From ANME-2 cluster archaeon (GTDB taxonomy: Archaea > Halobacteriota > Methanosarcinia > Methanosarcinales > Methanogasteraceae), in the NCBI GenBank assembly GCA_003601535.1, contig PIXW01000040.1, forward strand, positions 1 through 8,911: 8,911 bases of DNA. The letters are read 5' to 3'. Below are positions 1 through 6,986 of this stretch, in pieces (positions within the stretch are counted from its first letter, which is position 1; every line of letters starts with the position of its first letter). The notes under the pieces are model-generated. The model was given only the letters and a program-made list of their open reading frames with translations. It was not told the origin of the DNA and did not search any database. The position numbers and the translations under genes were made by a program.

Positions 1-442
1 CCCAGCTTGCAGGTATCGCCTCTGCCATGGTATCGACGAGCAATCCGTCGGATAGCTTCATTGTGCAATCCCCGGGCACTATCGTCTCAAAGTGAATCGT
101 TGCAAGCGACCCGGATCCGGATACGCCGTCGATGCCTGGGAGATTGAAGAGTACCTTGATTCGGTCTTCGCCGACCGCCCAGTTGTCTATGGGTATCACG
201 GTATCATCGATGAACCCGTCATCGACCCCTGTAACATTCACAGCATCCGAATCAAACGTCAGATCAAACTGCCCTGAATCTAGATCGACTGCATTTTCTA
301 TCTCTATTACGACACTGAAATCACCATCCACCCTTTCGGGAGCATTGACGCTGACTTTTGTCTGGGATGCTGATATCGGAGTTGCAGGTATTATCGATAC
401 TATTGAAAGTAAGATGATTGTTGATATTATTTTAGACATCAT
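1..442 (-). CDS. Second cohesin-domain protein (cohesin 2), 3' end missing
   Basis: Reading the minus strand from the ATG pair at 442/439 gives about 147 residues, open to the window edge. A signal peptide (SKIISTIILLSIVSIIP then ISA-S) precedes a cohesin-like domain that aligns along its length with cohesin 1: VSVNAPERV, FSVVIEIENAVDLDSGQFDL, FDSDAVNVTGVDDG, IKVLFNLPG, SGSGSLATIHFET. It is therefore a tandem paralogue. An in-frame ATG pair at 469/466 would add nine residues, but it overlaps the TATA-like element; the 442/439 starts give a normal signal peptide and fit a nearly leaderless transcript. Whether it also ends in a membrane helix cannot be seen. It lies about 170 bases from cohesin 1, unlike the tightly packed genes before it. 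Confidence 0.82.
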   Translation of the reverse strand, partial: MMSKIISTIILLSIVSIIPATPISASQTKVSVNAPERVDGDFSVVIEIENAVDLDSGQFDLTFDSDAVNVTGVDDGFIDDTVIPIDNWAVGEDRIKVLFNLPGIDGVSGSGSLATIHFETIVPGDCTMKLSDGLLVDTMAEAIPASW

Positions 443-468
443 CAGAGTTATGGTACGGAAACACATCA

Positions 469-478
469 TTAATAAACG
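469..478 (-). promoter_or_regulatory. Possible archaeal TATA box for cohesin 2
   Basis: The minus strand reads CGTTTATTAA, preceded by a purine-rich ACGAAA that could act as a BRE. Its centre is about 30 bases ahead of the ATG at 442, which would give an almost leaderless transcript. A second AT-rich element, TTTAAAGTTAAT, lies around 500-511. Assigned by pattern only. Confidence 0.35.
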
Positions 479-579
479 TTTCGTATGGTAGGTTGTGAAA
501 TGATTAACTTTAAACGCATCCTCTAACATAGATATGTAATATGGCTGACTGCGTCTTGACAATAATCGTGGTAAGTGTA

Positions 580-605
580 CGCTGTCACTGCTCGCTGTTA
601 CTGCT
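580..605. repeat. Tandem 13-base repeat downstream of cohesin 1
   Basis: CGCTGTCACTGCT (580-592) is followed directly by CGCTGTTACTGCT (593-605), one mismatch. It lies ten bases beyond the cohesin 1 stop. I see no terminator hairpin here, and its role is unknown. Confidence 0.8.
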
Positions 606-614
606 GTTGCATGA

Positions 615-1427
615 TTATTTGAGCAATGTCAGGGCATATATGAAAGCCAGCAACCCGATAAACGAGTAGATCTGAATAAAATCATTTGCGGATATCATTT
701 TCCATGGATCCGGTTCATCCTTTTCGGATGTTCCGACCGGCACTGCTGCATCTGCTACGTACTCTGTTGCAGGCGTTGATGTGGCAGCCGGTTCAGTAGC
801 AGGAGTGAAAGATGTTGAGTGAGATGTTGGGTGCGGTCTCGATGTGAGGGTGGAGGTCTGTACCGGTGTTTCGGCTGGTCTTTTGGTCTTGACAGAGCCC
901 ACATCACCGACAGTCACCACATCACCTGACCAATCTGCATTTATCTCCTCAAGTTCGGTGTTACTTCCCAACAGTGGGTTGTCATCAGATACATAACTGA
1001 ACAGTTCTGCATCGGATATCTCAAGATCGCTGGTATCGCCATCATTTCCAACCACCTCAAAGTTGATCGTTGTCAGATCTCCTGACCCACTCACCAGACC
1101 AGCATCAGGTAATCCGAAGAGTATACGGACTCTGCCATCGCCCACCGGATGCCACATCTCTATCGGTACCTCTGTGCCATCTATGCTCCCTGGTTTGACA
1201 TCATCGAGTCGTATAACGTCCGGATTAAAAGAGAGATCGAACTGTCCGGATGTCAGATCGGTTACATTGCGGATCTCGACCGTGACCTCGAATCTGTCAG
1301 ATACAAAGTCAGACGCATTGACCTTGACATCGACGTCCCCTTCTCCCTGTGCTACCACAGTGGTGGTAGATATGATCACCATCACAAGTGGTATGATCAA
1401 TAATCTCTTCTTTGTCTTGATCTTCAT
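615..1427 (-). CDS. Membrane-anchored cohesin-domain protein (cohesin 1)
   Basis: A 270-residue surface protein predicted to bind dockerins. Residues 1-26 are a signal peptide (KIKTKKR then a hydrophobic run to VVA). A single cohesin-like beta-sandwich spans about 31-174. Its landmarks are VKVNASDF, FEVTVEIRNVTDLTSGQFDL, FNPDVIRLDDVKPG, the VRILFGL strand, and SGSGDLTTINFEVV. Residues about 180-234 are a Ser/Thr/Pro-rich stalk, likely glycosylated, and 252-269 form a C-terminal membrane helix ending one Lys before the stop. The ATG at 1427 was chosen because it begins a good signal peptide; longer in-frame starts at 1472 or 1517 lie inside dppF and would precede the signal peptide with 15-30 unrelated residues. 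No clear Shine-Dalgarno site is seen. Being 22 bases after dppF, it is probably the last gene of the transporter operon. The domain call rests on resemblance to archaeal cohesins, so a diverged relative is possible. Confidence 0.85.
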   Translation of the reverse strand: MKIKTKKRLLIIPLVMVIISTTTVVAQGEGDVDVKVNASDFVSDRFEVTVEIRNVTDLTSGQFDLSFNPDVIRLDDVKPGSIDGTEVPIEMWHPVGDGRVRILFGLPDAGLVSGSGDLTTINFEVVGNDGDTSDLEISDAELFSYVSDDNPLLGSNTELEEINADWSGDVVTVGDVGSVKTKRPAETPVQTSTLTSRPHPTSHSTSFTPATEPAATSTPATEYVADAAVPVGTSEKDEPDPWKMISANDFIQIYSFIGLLAFIYALTLLK

Positions 1428-1449
1428 GTTTATATTTTGCTCTGTAACA

Positions 1450-2382
1450 TCAAACACGATGACATGCCACATAATGGTCTCGCCCAACCTCAACAAGTTC
1501 GGGCTCCTCGATCGCACATCGCTCGTTCATGTACGGACATCGCGTATGAAACCTGCACCCCGCTGATATATCGGCCGGACTTGAAATCTCGCTGTCAAGA
1601 ATGATCCGCTCTGTCCCACCATCCATTCCGGCAGCAGACATCAGTGCCTGCGTATACGGGTGCTTTGCGTGATCGTACAGATCGCGGGTCGCTCCGATCT
1701 CAACGAGTCGTCCGAGATACATCACTGCGATGCGATCAGCCATGATCCGCACAACATCAAGGTCATGGGAGATGAAGAGATAGGTTTGGTTGAACTTCCT
1801 CTGCATATCCTGCATCAGATTCAGTATCTGCGCCTGAACCGAGACATCCAGCGACGAGGTGGGCTCATCAGCGATGATGAGATCCGGATTCATCGCGAGA
1901 ATCCTTGCAAGCACAACACGCTGATTCTGACCGCCGCTCATCTGATATGGATACCGATCGACATGCTCCGGATTGAGCCCCACGGTCTCTACCAGTTCTC
2001 TGACCCTCTGCTCTCTCTCTGCCTTTGGGATTGCGCCGTGCAGTTTCAGAGGTTCTGCGATGCTTGTTCCGATCCTCATCCTCGGGTTGAGCGAGGAATC
2101 AGGATCCTGAAAGATCATCTGTATTCTCGGTCTGATCGCAAGCAGTTCTCTTCTATTCAGCGCAAAGAGGTCGATACCATCAAACAACACCTTTCCGGAG
2201 GTTGGTTTTATCAATCGCAGGATCAATCTGCCTATCGTAGTCTTGCCACATCCGCTCTCTCCGACAAGTCCGAGCGTCTCGCCCTTCTCGATTCTGAATG
2301 ATACGTTGTCAACCGCTCTCTGATACCGTTTCCGGATCAACCCGGATGAAAAATATTTGGTCAATCCAAGAACCTCAAGCAT
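1450..2382 (-). CDS. dppF: ABC transporter ATPase, DppF/OppF/NikE-like, with C-terminal Fe-S type cysteine motif
   Basis: A 310-residue partner ATPase. Walker A is GESGCGKT (41-48), Q92 lies in FQDPDSSLNP (the family's F-type Q-loop), the signature is MSGGQNQR (148-155), Walker B is LIIADEP (168-174), and the switch His is H206. C276, C282, C289 and C307 repeat the spacing of the DppD-like subunit exactly. I chose the ATG at 2382, not the in-frame TTG at 2385, because GAGGTG lies five bases ahead of the ATG. The start overlaps the dppD stop by eight bases. The next gene begins 22 bases after the stop. Confidence 0.95.
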   Translation of the reverse strand: MLEVLGLTKYFSSGLIRKRYQRAVDNVSFRIEKGETLGLVGESGCGKTTIGRLILRLIKPTSGKVLFDGIDLFALNRRELLAIRPRIQMIFQDPDSSLNPRMRIGTSIAEPLKLHGAIPKAEREQRVRELVETVGLNPEHVDRYPYQMSGGQNQRVVLARILAMNPDLIIADEPTSSLDVSVQAQILNLMQDMQRKFNQTYLFISHDLDVVRIMADRIAVMYLGRLVEIGATRDLYDHAKHPYTQALMSAAGMDGGTERIILDSEISSPADISAGCRFHTRCPYMNERCAIEEPELVEVGRDHYVACHRV

Positions 2383-3307
2383 CAAAGCACCTCACAAAAT
2401 GTCCAGCTTCGACCTCGATTAACTCCGGATGCTTCTTTCGGCATACCGCCTTTGCGTGGCTGCATCTCGGATGAAATCTGCACCCATCCGGAAGATCGAT
2501 CAGCGAGGGGCTCATGCCAGGTATCGGCACAAGCCCATTTCCTGGAAGCGAGCCTAAGAAGCCTCTGGTGTACGGGTGCAGCGGGTTTTCAAATATCTCC
2601 TCTGTGGCCGCATATTCCACCAGTTCTCCGGCGTACATAAGCGCAATCCGATCACAGAGCGCTCTTGCAACGCCAAGATCATGGGTTATGAGGAGCATCG
2701 CCTTCTCTTTTGCCGTCTCTTTTATGAGTTCTGTGATCTGTGCCTTTATCGTGACATCGAGCCCTTTTGTGGGTTCGTCTGCTATGATGAGTGCCGGATC
2801 ACATGCAAGCCCCATCGCAATCATCGCACGCTGCTTCATCCCACCGCTGAACTCGTGCGGGTATTCGTTTGCCCGTCTGGATGCTGCCGGGATTCTGACA
2901 GAATCAAGCATCTCGACCGCCTTCTCTTTTGCCGCTCTCCTGCGGAGTCCCTGATGGAGCCGGATCGCCTCTGCGATCTGCTCTCCCACACGCATGACCG
3001 GATTTAAGGATGTTGTCGGGTTCTGAAGGATCATTGCGATCTCTTCTCCTCTGATCAGTCTCATCTCTGCCTCACTGATCGTAAGAAGATTCTTTCCCCT
3101 GTATCTGATCGTTCCCTCCACCGTTGTGGTTGGATGCAGCAGGCGCATGAGTGTGAGACCAAGTACCGTCTTACCGCAGCCGGTTTCGCCGATCAAGCCA
3201 AAGGTCTCACGCTCACGTATCGAGAGATCGATCGTGTCCACTGCTCTTACGATGCCGCTCTGTGTCGGGAAGTGGGTCTTCAAGTCAGAGATTTCCAGCA
3301 GGGTCAT
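2375..3307 (-). CDS. dppD: ABC transporter ATPase, DppD/OppD/NikD-like, with C-terminal Fe-S type cysteine motif
   Basis: A 310-residue cytoplasmic ATPase that would pair with the DppF-like ATPase to power import. Walker A is GETGCGKT (40-47), the Q-loop Gln is Q95 in LQNPTTSLNP, the signature is FSGGMKQR (153-160), Walker B is LIIADEP (173-179), and the switch His is H209. The C-terminal oligopeptide-transporter domain begins near HPYTRGFL and carries C276, C282, C289 and C307, the C-x5-C-x6-C-x17-C pattern. In the mycobacterial Opp/Dpp ATPases this pattern holds a [4Fe-4S] cluster. The start ATG overlaps the dppC stop (ATGA) and has GGAGGGG at 3317-3311. All catalytic motifs are intact. Confidence 0.95.
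   Translation of the reverse strand: MTLLEISDLKTHFPTQSGIVRAVDTIDLSIRERETFGLIGETGCGKTVLGLTLMRLLHPTTTVEGTIRYRGKNLLTISEAEMRLIRGEEIAMILQNPTTSLNPVMRVGEQIAEAIRLHQGLRRRAAKEKAVEMLDSVRIPAASRRANEYPHEFSGGMKQRAMIAMGLACDPALIIADEPTKGLDVTIKAQITELIKETAKEKAMLLITHDLGVARALCDRIALMYAGELVEYAATEEIFENPLHPYTRGFLGSLPGNGLVPIPGMSPSLIDLPDGCRFHPRCSHAKAVCRKKHPELIEVEAGHFVRCFDA
2388..2393 (-). promoter_or_regulatory. Shine-Dalgarno site deciding the dppF start
   Basis: The minus strand reads GAGGTG five bases before the ATG at 2382, inside the end of dppD. It favours that ATG over the TTG one codon upstream. Confidence 0.7.
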
Positions 3308-4143
3308 AATCCCCTCCCGTATGCAGGACTCTTCAGTTTTGGATCCAGCGTCTCCTCAAGAGCGTATCCGACGAACGTTAGTCCAAGTACCGTAAGAACG
3401 ATACAGAGTCCGGGCGGAAGCATCCACCACATCCAGACATCCGAGACATAGATGATCGGGCACTCGAATGCGTAATGGAGTACCATGCCCCAGCTCCTCG
3501 CTACCGGGTCCCCAAGTCCCAGAAAACTGAGTCCTGCTTCTGTGAAGATCACATGGATCGCCTCCATGATGAACTGGACAACGACCAGCGGGATCACATT
3601 CGGAAGAATATGCCGCCACAGGATATAACAATCGCTGCCTCCGATCATCTTCGTTGCATCGATGTAATACCGGCTCCTGAGCGTCAGCACCTCTGATCTG
3701 ATGATTCTTGCTGTCATCGTCCATCCGAATATCAGGAATATGGCTATCAAGTTCCAGATGCTTGGACGCATGGATGCTGCGATGACGATGATCAATGGAA
3801 GTCTCGGAATCGTCAGGAATATATCCACAACCCGCATGATCACAAATCCGAGTTTATCGAAATATCCGGCAATAAGACCCAGTGACGTCCCAACGAGCAT
3901 CGATATCGCTGAGACTACGAATGCGATGAAGAGAGAGACTCTCGTCCCGTAGATGATCTCACTCAGGATATCGTTTCCGATGTCGTTTGTCCCGAGGAGA
4001 TGCCTCGAACTCGGATGCTCCATCGGTCTGGACATCTGGTGCGGGTTGTATGGTGCAATATACGGCGCAAGAACTGCGACGATCACAAAGACCGCCAGTA
4101 TCCCAAGTCCGACCGATCCGAGTATCTTCCTTCCTTCGATCAT
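3304..4143 (-). CDS. dppC: ABC transporter permease, DppC/OppC/NikC-like
   Basis: A 279-residue second channel subunit. It has the family's N-terminal helix (about 10-30), then HLLGTNDIGNDILSEIIYGTR, which matches the conserved HPLGTDxxGRDxLSRxxxGxR block of DppC-type permeases, then five further hydrophobic segments. The EAA coupling loop is DATKMIGGSDCYILWRHILPN. SFLGLGDPVARSWGMVL is also typical of the family, as is the tail ALEETLDPKLK. The start overlaps the dppB stop by four bases, with GGGTGA (4156-4151) seven bases ahead as a ribosome binding site. The stop overlaps the dppD start by four bases. Confidence 0.94.
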   Translation of the reverse strand: MIEGRKILGSVGLGILAVFVIVAVLAPYIAPYNPHQMSRPMEHPSSRHLLGTNDIGNDILSEIIYGTRVSLFIAFVVSAISMLVGTSLGLIAGYFDKLGFVIMRVVDIFLTIPRLPLIIVIAASMRPSIWNLIAIFLIFGWTMTARIIRSEVLTLRSRYYIDATKMIGGSDCYILWRHILPNVIPLVVVQFIMEAIHVIFTEAGLSFLGLGDPVARSWGMVLHYAFECPIIYVSDVWMWWMLPPGLCIVLTVLGLTFVGYALEETLDPKLKSPAYGRGL

Positions 4144-5117
4144 TCGTTTTTCACCCTTGGATCCAGTCGTACATATATCGTATCCGCGATGAAGTTTGCA
4201 CCGACGATAGCGATGGTCATAAATAGAAATATCCCTTGCAGGAGCGGATAATCCCGGTATAAAACCGCGTTGTACAGTAAGTTTCCGATTCCAGGGTATG
4301 CGAATACCGTCTCGACAAATATCGTTCCCATAATCAGGAACCCCACTGTCATTGCGGTCATCGTGACGATCGGGAGCAGCGCATTCATAAGCGCGTGTCT
4401 GTGCAGGATATACTGCTCGCTCAAGCCCTTTGCCCGTGCGGTCATGATGTAATCCTCTCCAAGCACACCGAGCATCGAGTTTCTCATCAGGAGGTATGTT
4501 CCGCCTATATGGGAGATGACAAGGGTTGTGGCTGGAAGAACCAGATGGTGCAGGATATCAAAGATCTTCCCGAACGGACTCGAATACGTGGCAAATGCGG
4601 TCTGTGCACCATTTATCGGGAAGAGGTCCAGCTTTATTCCGAAGAATATCACCAGCAGTATCCCGAGAAAGAAGGACGGGAAGGAACTGATCGAGAGAAT
4701 GGATATGAGAAGTCCCGTGTCCTTCTTTTTGCCACGCGCCCATGCGGACGTTGCGCCAAGGAGGATGCCCAGGGGTACATGGATTGCTGTTGACGTCCCA
4801 ACGAGGAGGAGCGTCCATTTCAATCTGCCGAGTATCACCTCCAGAACCGGAGCCCCGTAGTATATCGACCATCCGAGATCTCCATGGATTATTCCGACCA
4901 TATAACTGATGTATTGTTCTGAAATCGGTTTATCAAGCCCATAATATTCGAGCAAGAGCTCTCTCTTCTCCTCTGTCATCCTGGCTGGCATATCTGCGCC
5001 CGGATCTGACAGATATGAAAGCGGGTCTCCTGGCATCACCCTTGGCAGGAAAAAATTTATGGATAATATTATAAGTAATATGGCGAAATAATAGACGAGT
5101 TTATTTATCTGATGCAT
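4140..5117 (-). CDS. dppB: ABC transporter permease, DppB/OppB/NikB-like
   Basis: A 325-residue integral membrane subunit that forms one half of the translocation channel. The N-terminal helix (about 4-25) is followed by the family motif PRVMPGDPLSYL, a large extracytoplasmic loop, and five more hydrophobic segments. The EAA-like coupling loop that contacts an ATPase is around ARAKGLSEQYILHRHALMNALLP; the sequence ends LDPRVKNE, usual for this family. I chose the ATG at 5117. An upstream ATG at 5144 would add nine residues but sits in the loop of the intergenic hairpin, and neither start has a clear Shine-Dalgarno site. The stop overlaps the next start by four bases (ATGA), indicating translational coupling. 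The symbol denotes family; the substrate is not proven. Confidence 0.92.
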   Translation of the reverse strand: MHQINKLVYYFAILLIILSINFFLPRVMPGDPLSYLSDPGADMPARMTEEKRELLLEYYGLDKPISEQYISYMVGIIHGDLGWSIYYGAPVLEVILGRLKWTLLLVGTSTAIHVPLGILLGATSAWARGKKKDTGLLISILSISSFPSFFLGILLVIFFGIKLDLFPINGAQTAFATYSSPFGKIFDILHHLVLPATTLVISHIGGTYLLMRNSMLGVLGEDYIMTARAKGLSEQYILHRHALMNALLPIVTMTAMTVGFLIMGTIFVETVFAYPGIGNLLYNAVLYRDYPLLQGIFLFMTIAIVGANFIADTIYVRLDPRVKNE

Positions 5118-5124
5118 TGGTGTG

Positions 5125-5155
5125 AAAAATAGGTGTTGCTGCATTACGCAGCAAC
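5125..5155 (-). terminator. Hairpin with T-run between binding-protein and permease genes
   Basis: A perfect 8-bp stem, GTTGCTGC (5155-5148 on the minus strand) pairing with GCAGCAAC (5142-5135), encloses a 5-base loop and is followed a few bases later by TTTTT (5129-5125). It lies 12 bases after the binding-protein stop. It could be a partial terminator or an mRNA-stabilising 3' structure giving more binding protein than permease. The stem is short, so its function is inferred. Confidence 0.5.
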
Positions 5156-5166
5156 TATACTTGTGC

Positions 5167-6948
5167 TCATCTGGTGCGGATCGGCGCTCTTCCGAGGATG
5201 GTCAGTTCTACATGGGTCACATCCTGCATATTGATCTTGCCATTCTGGTTCGCATCTGCCATATCAGTCTCATCATCGAGTTCCAGAATCATCCGCTCGA
5301 TCTTGGTCACATCCTGCATATTGATCTTCCCGTTCTCGTTTGCATCTCCGTACCGTGCAAGGAATACAAGTTTGTTAAGTTCGAGTGGGATTCCTATGCT
5401 CACCCCGTCTCTTGTATAGAACCATGTGTCAAGCACTTTCGGATCGTAGACGCACCACATATACGGGTGGTAGAGCGTATAGACAGGAAGATCGTCTGCA
5501 ACCATCTCCTGGAGCTGATTGACAAGTTCTTTTCGCGTATCGAGATCCATCTCCACCTCCTGTGCTGCGTAGGTGGAATCATACTCGGAATTCTGATACG
5601 TGCTCGCAGGCCAGTCAGGTATGCGCATGATCTGTGGGTTCGCTATTCCTCCATGACCGCTGATCACCATGTCAAAGTTAGCACTCCTGAGATAACCATC
5701 TATCGTGCCCCAGTCAGATGTCTTCACATTGATCTTGATACCGATTGTAGCAAGATCAGCCTGTATCAGTTCTGCCTCCCTGTTATATTTGCCGGTCGTA
5801 TAGAGATCGAATGTGATGTCTCCGCTCCGTTCTGCGCCATCCGGATAGTTTCGTATCCCGTTGCCGTCTGTGTCCACAAAACCAAGCGAATCGAGTATCT
5901 CGTCAGCCGTATCCGTGTCATACTCGTAAGCCGTGCAATCAGGGTTGTACCAGATCGAGTCAGGGTGCATTATACCGGTATTGGCAGGCTCACCGCCGTC
6001 ATGCAGGACCTGCGAAACGATCTTATCCCTATCGATTCCATAAGCAATCGCCTGTCTGAACTCCCGGTCGTTATTCGGATACTTCTCACAGTTGAAGATT
6101 GTCTGGAGCACCCAGAAACTCGGACCGGCTTTTATCTCGAAGTCCGGGTCACTCTCGAATGTCTGAACCGCTGTTATCTCGGATCCCCAGAAGGATACCT
6201 CATCCACATCACCGGTTTGTAACGCAGATGCCGTATCGGAAACTTCCCTCGATATAAACTTATCTACGAGGAGTTTTCCATCGTAATAGTCGTGATTAGC
6301 CTCGTACTGATATACCCCGGTAGCCGAGTCATAGTCCACAAGTTTCATCGGACCTGTGCCTATAACTGCGTCATCATCTTTGAATGTGAGTGGGTCTGAC
6401 ACATCCTTCCAGATATGCTCCGGTAACATTGGTACATTTCCTGCGATGTCCACCAGAAACGACGCCACTGGATCGCTCAGATGTATAACGACGGTATGGG
6501 CATCCACAACATCCACGCTATCGATATAACTGGTCGCGTCGAACCACTTGAACCCGCCCTTATGGTCCTTCATATACTCGAACGTGAACTTCACATCATC
6601 TGCTGTGAACGATGTTCCATCATGCCATCTCGCATTCCGATCGAGATAGAACGTCCAGTCCTTGCCATCATCAGAGACCTTCCAGCCATCGGCAAGAGCA
6701 GGTATGACTCCGTTTGCATCCTTCCATGTGAGGGTATCAAACAAGAGACTCATCCTGGCATAACCAGGACCTCTTGGGTAGAACGTAAATGGGGACGGAT
6801 ACCCCCAGTCACTTCCACCAGGAGTGCCTCCTGCCATTCTCACAGTCTTATCGCTCGTTGCAGCGACTCTATCGTTCTCTGCAAGCACACTCGCAGAGAA
6901 TGCCACACTGCAGAGCAGCACAGCCAGTATCAATACTGTTTTCTTCAT
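5167..6948 (-). CDS. ABC transporter solute-binding protein, family 5 (Dpp/Opp/Nik type), with C-terminal dockerin
   Basis: A 593-residue exported binding protein that should capture the cargo and deliver it to the DppBC-like permeases. Residues 1-23 are a signal peptide (KK, a hydrophobic core, then VLA-E). C13 lies inside the hydrophobic core and is not a lipobox, and there is no other membrane helix. The family-5 fold spans about 35-525. Family landmarks are LADGWKVSDDGKDWTF (85-100), WHDGTSFTADDVKFTFEYM (108-126), GTGPMKL (197-203), FRQAIAYGIDR (297-307) and DTDGNGIRNYPDG (359-371). The stretch FDMVISGHGG (425-434) replaces the aspartate-containing segment expected in E. coli DppA/OppA, so the cargo may not be a simple peptide. 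Residues 533-587 are a complete dockerin. Cargo is unresolved: peptide, nickel or a metal chelate are the family options. The gene is followed by a hairpin and then the permease genes. Confidence 0.92.
   Translation of the reverse strand: MKKTVLILAVLLCSVAFSASVLAENDRVAATSDKTVRMAGGTPGGSDWGYPSPFTFYPRGPGYARMSLLFDTLTWKDANGVIPALADGWKVSDDGKDWTFYLDRNARWHDGTSFTADDVKFTFEYMKDHKGGFKWFDATSYIDSVDVVDAHTVVIHLSDPVASFLVDIAGNVPMLPEHIWKDVSDPLTFKDDDAVIGTGPMKLVDYDSATGVYQYEANHDYYDGKLLVDKFISREVSDTASALQTGDVDEVSFWGSEITAVQTFESDPDFEIKAGPSFWVLQTIFNCEKYPNNDREFRQAIAYGIDRDKIVSQVLHDGGEPANTGIMHPDSIWYNPDCTAYEYDTDTADEILDSLGFVDTDGNGIRNYPDGAERSGDITFDLYTTGKYNREAELIQADLATIGIKINVKTSDWGTIDGYLRSANFDMVISGHGGIANPQIMRIPDWPASTYQNSEYDSTYAAQEVEMDLDTRKELVNQLQEMVADDLPVYTLYHPYMWCVYDPKVLDTWFYTRDGVSIGIPLELNKLVFLARYGDANENGKINMQDVTKIERMILELDDETDMADANQNGKINMQDVTHVELTILGRAPIRTR
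5215..5238 (-). repeat. 24-base perfect repeat within the dockerin, second unit
   Basis: Identical to 5305-5328, offset 90 bases (30 codons). It encodes the KINMQDVT core of the second dockerin repeat, so the identity extends to synonymous positions. Confidence 0.85.
5305..5328 (-). repeat. 24-base perfect repeat within the dockerin, first unit
   Basis: Partner of 5215-5238. It encodes KINMQDVT of the first dockerin repeat. Confidence 0.85.
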
Positions 6949-6953
6949 TTTTT

Positions 6954-6960
6954 ACCTCCT
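6954..6960 (-). promoter_or_regulatory. Strong Shine-Dalgarno site of the binding-protein gene
   Basis: The minus strand reads AGGAGGT five bases before the ATG at 6948. It is the clearest ribosome binding site in the window and fixes the start. It fits high synthesis of the binding protein relative to the permeases. Confidence 0.85.
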
Positions 6961-6986
6961 GTTGTTACTATTCATGTTCGGTGTTT

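Larger units (their letters stand above)
5188..5352 (-). other. Complete two-repeat dockerin domain of the binding protein
   Basis: Two EF-hand-like repeats: GDANENGKINMQDV (534-547) and ADANQNGKINMQDV (564-577), each followed by a helix ending in IL. Loop ligands are D535, N537, N539, D546 and D565, N567, N569, D576. Positions 10-11 are Met-Gln in both repeats, giving the internal two-fold symmetry typical of type I dockerins. This domain should bind a cohesin in a calcium-dependent way. Confidence 0.88.

Noticed and set aside
1428..1517. Longer N-terminus for cohesin 1 starting at 1517 or 1472
   Set aside because: It would overlap dppF by 20-70 bases and bury the signal peptide behind unrelated residues; the ATG at 1427 starts right at the basic head of the signal peptide.
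1063..1566. Plus-strand open frames opposite cohesin 1 and the end of dppF
   Set aside because: The minus-strand reading gives signal peptide, cohesin domain and membrane anchor; the plus-strand frames show only low-complexity Ser/Thr/Ile runs.
5122..6222. A 366-codon open frame on the plus strand opposite the binding-protein gene
   Set aside because: It lies wholly antisense to a clear family-5 binding protein, encodes no recognisable domain, and its Cys/Ile/His-rich composition is typical of a shadow frame.
6910..6948. Lipoprotein attachment at Cys13 of the binding protein
   Set aside because: The preceding residues are Val-Leu-Leu within the hydrophobic core, with no small residue at -1 as a lipobox requires.
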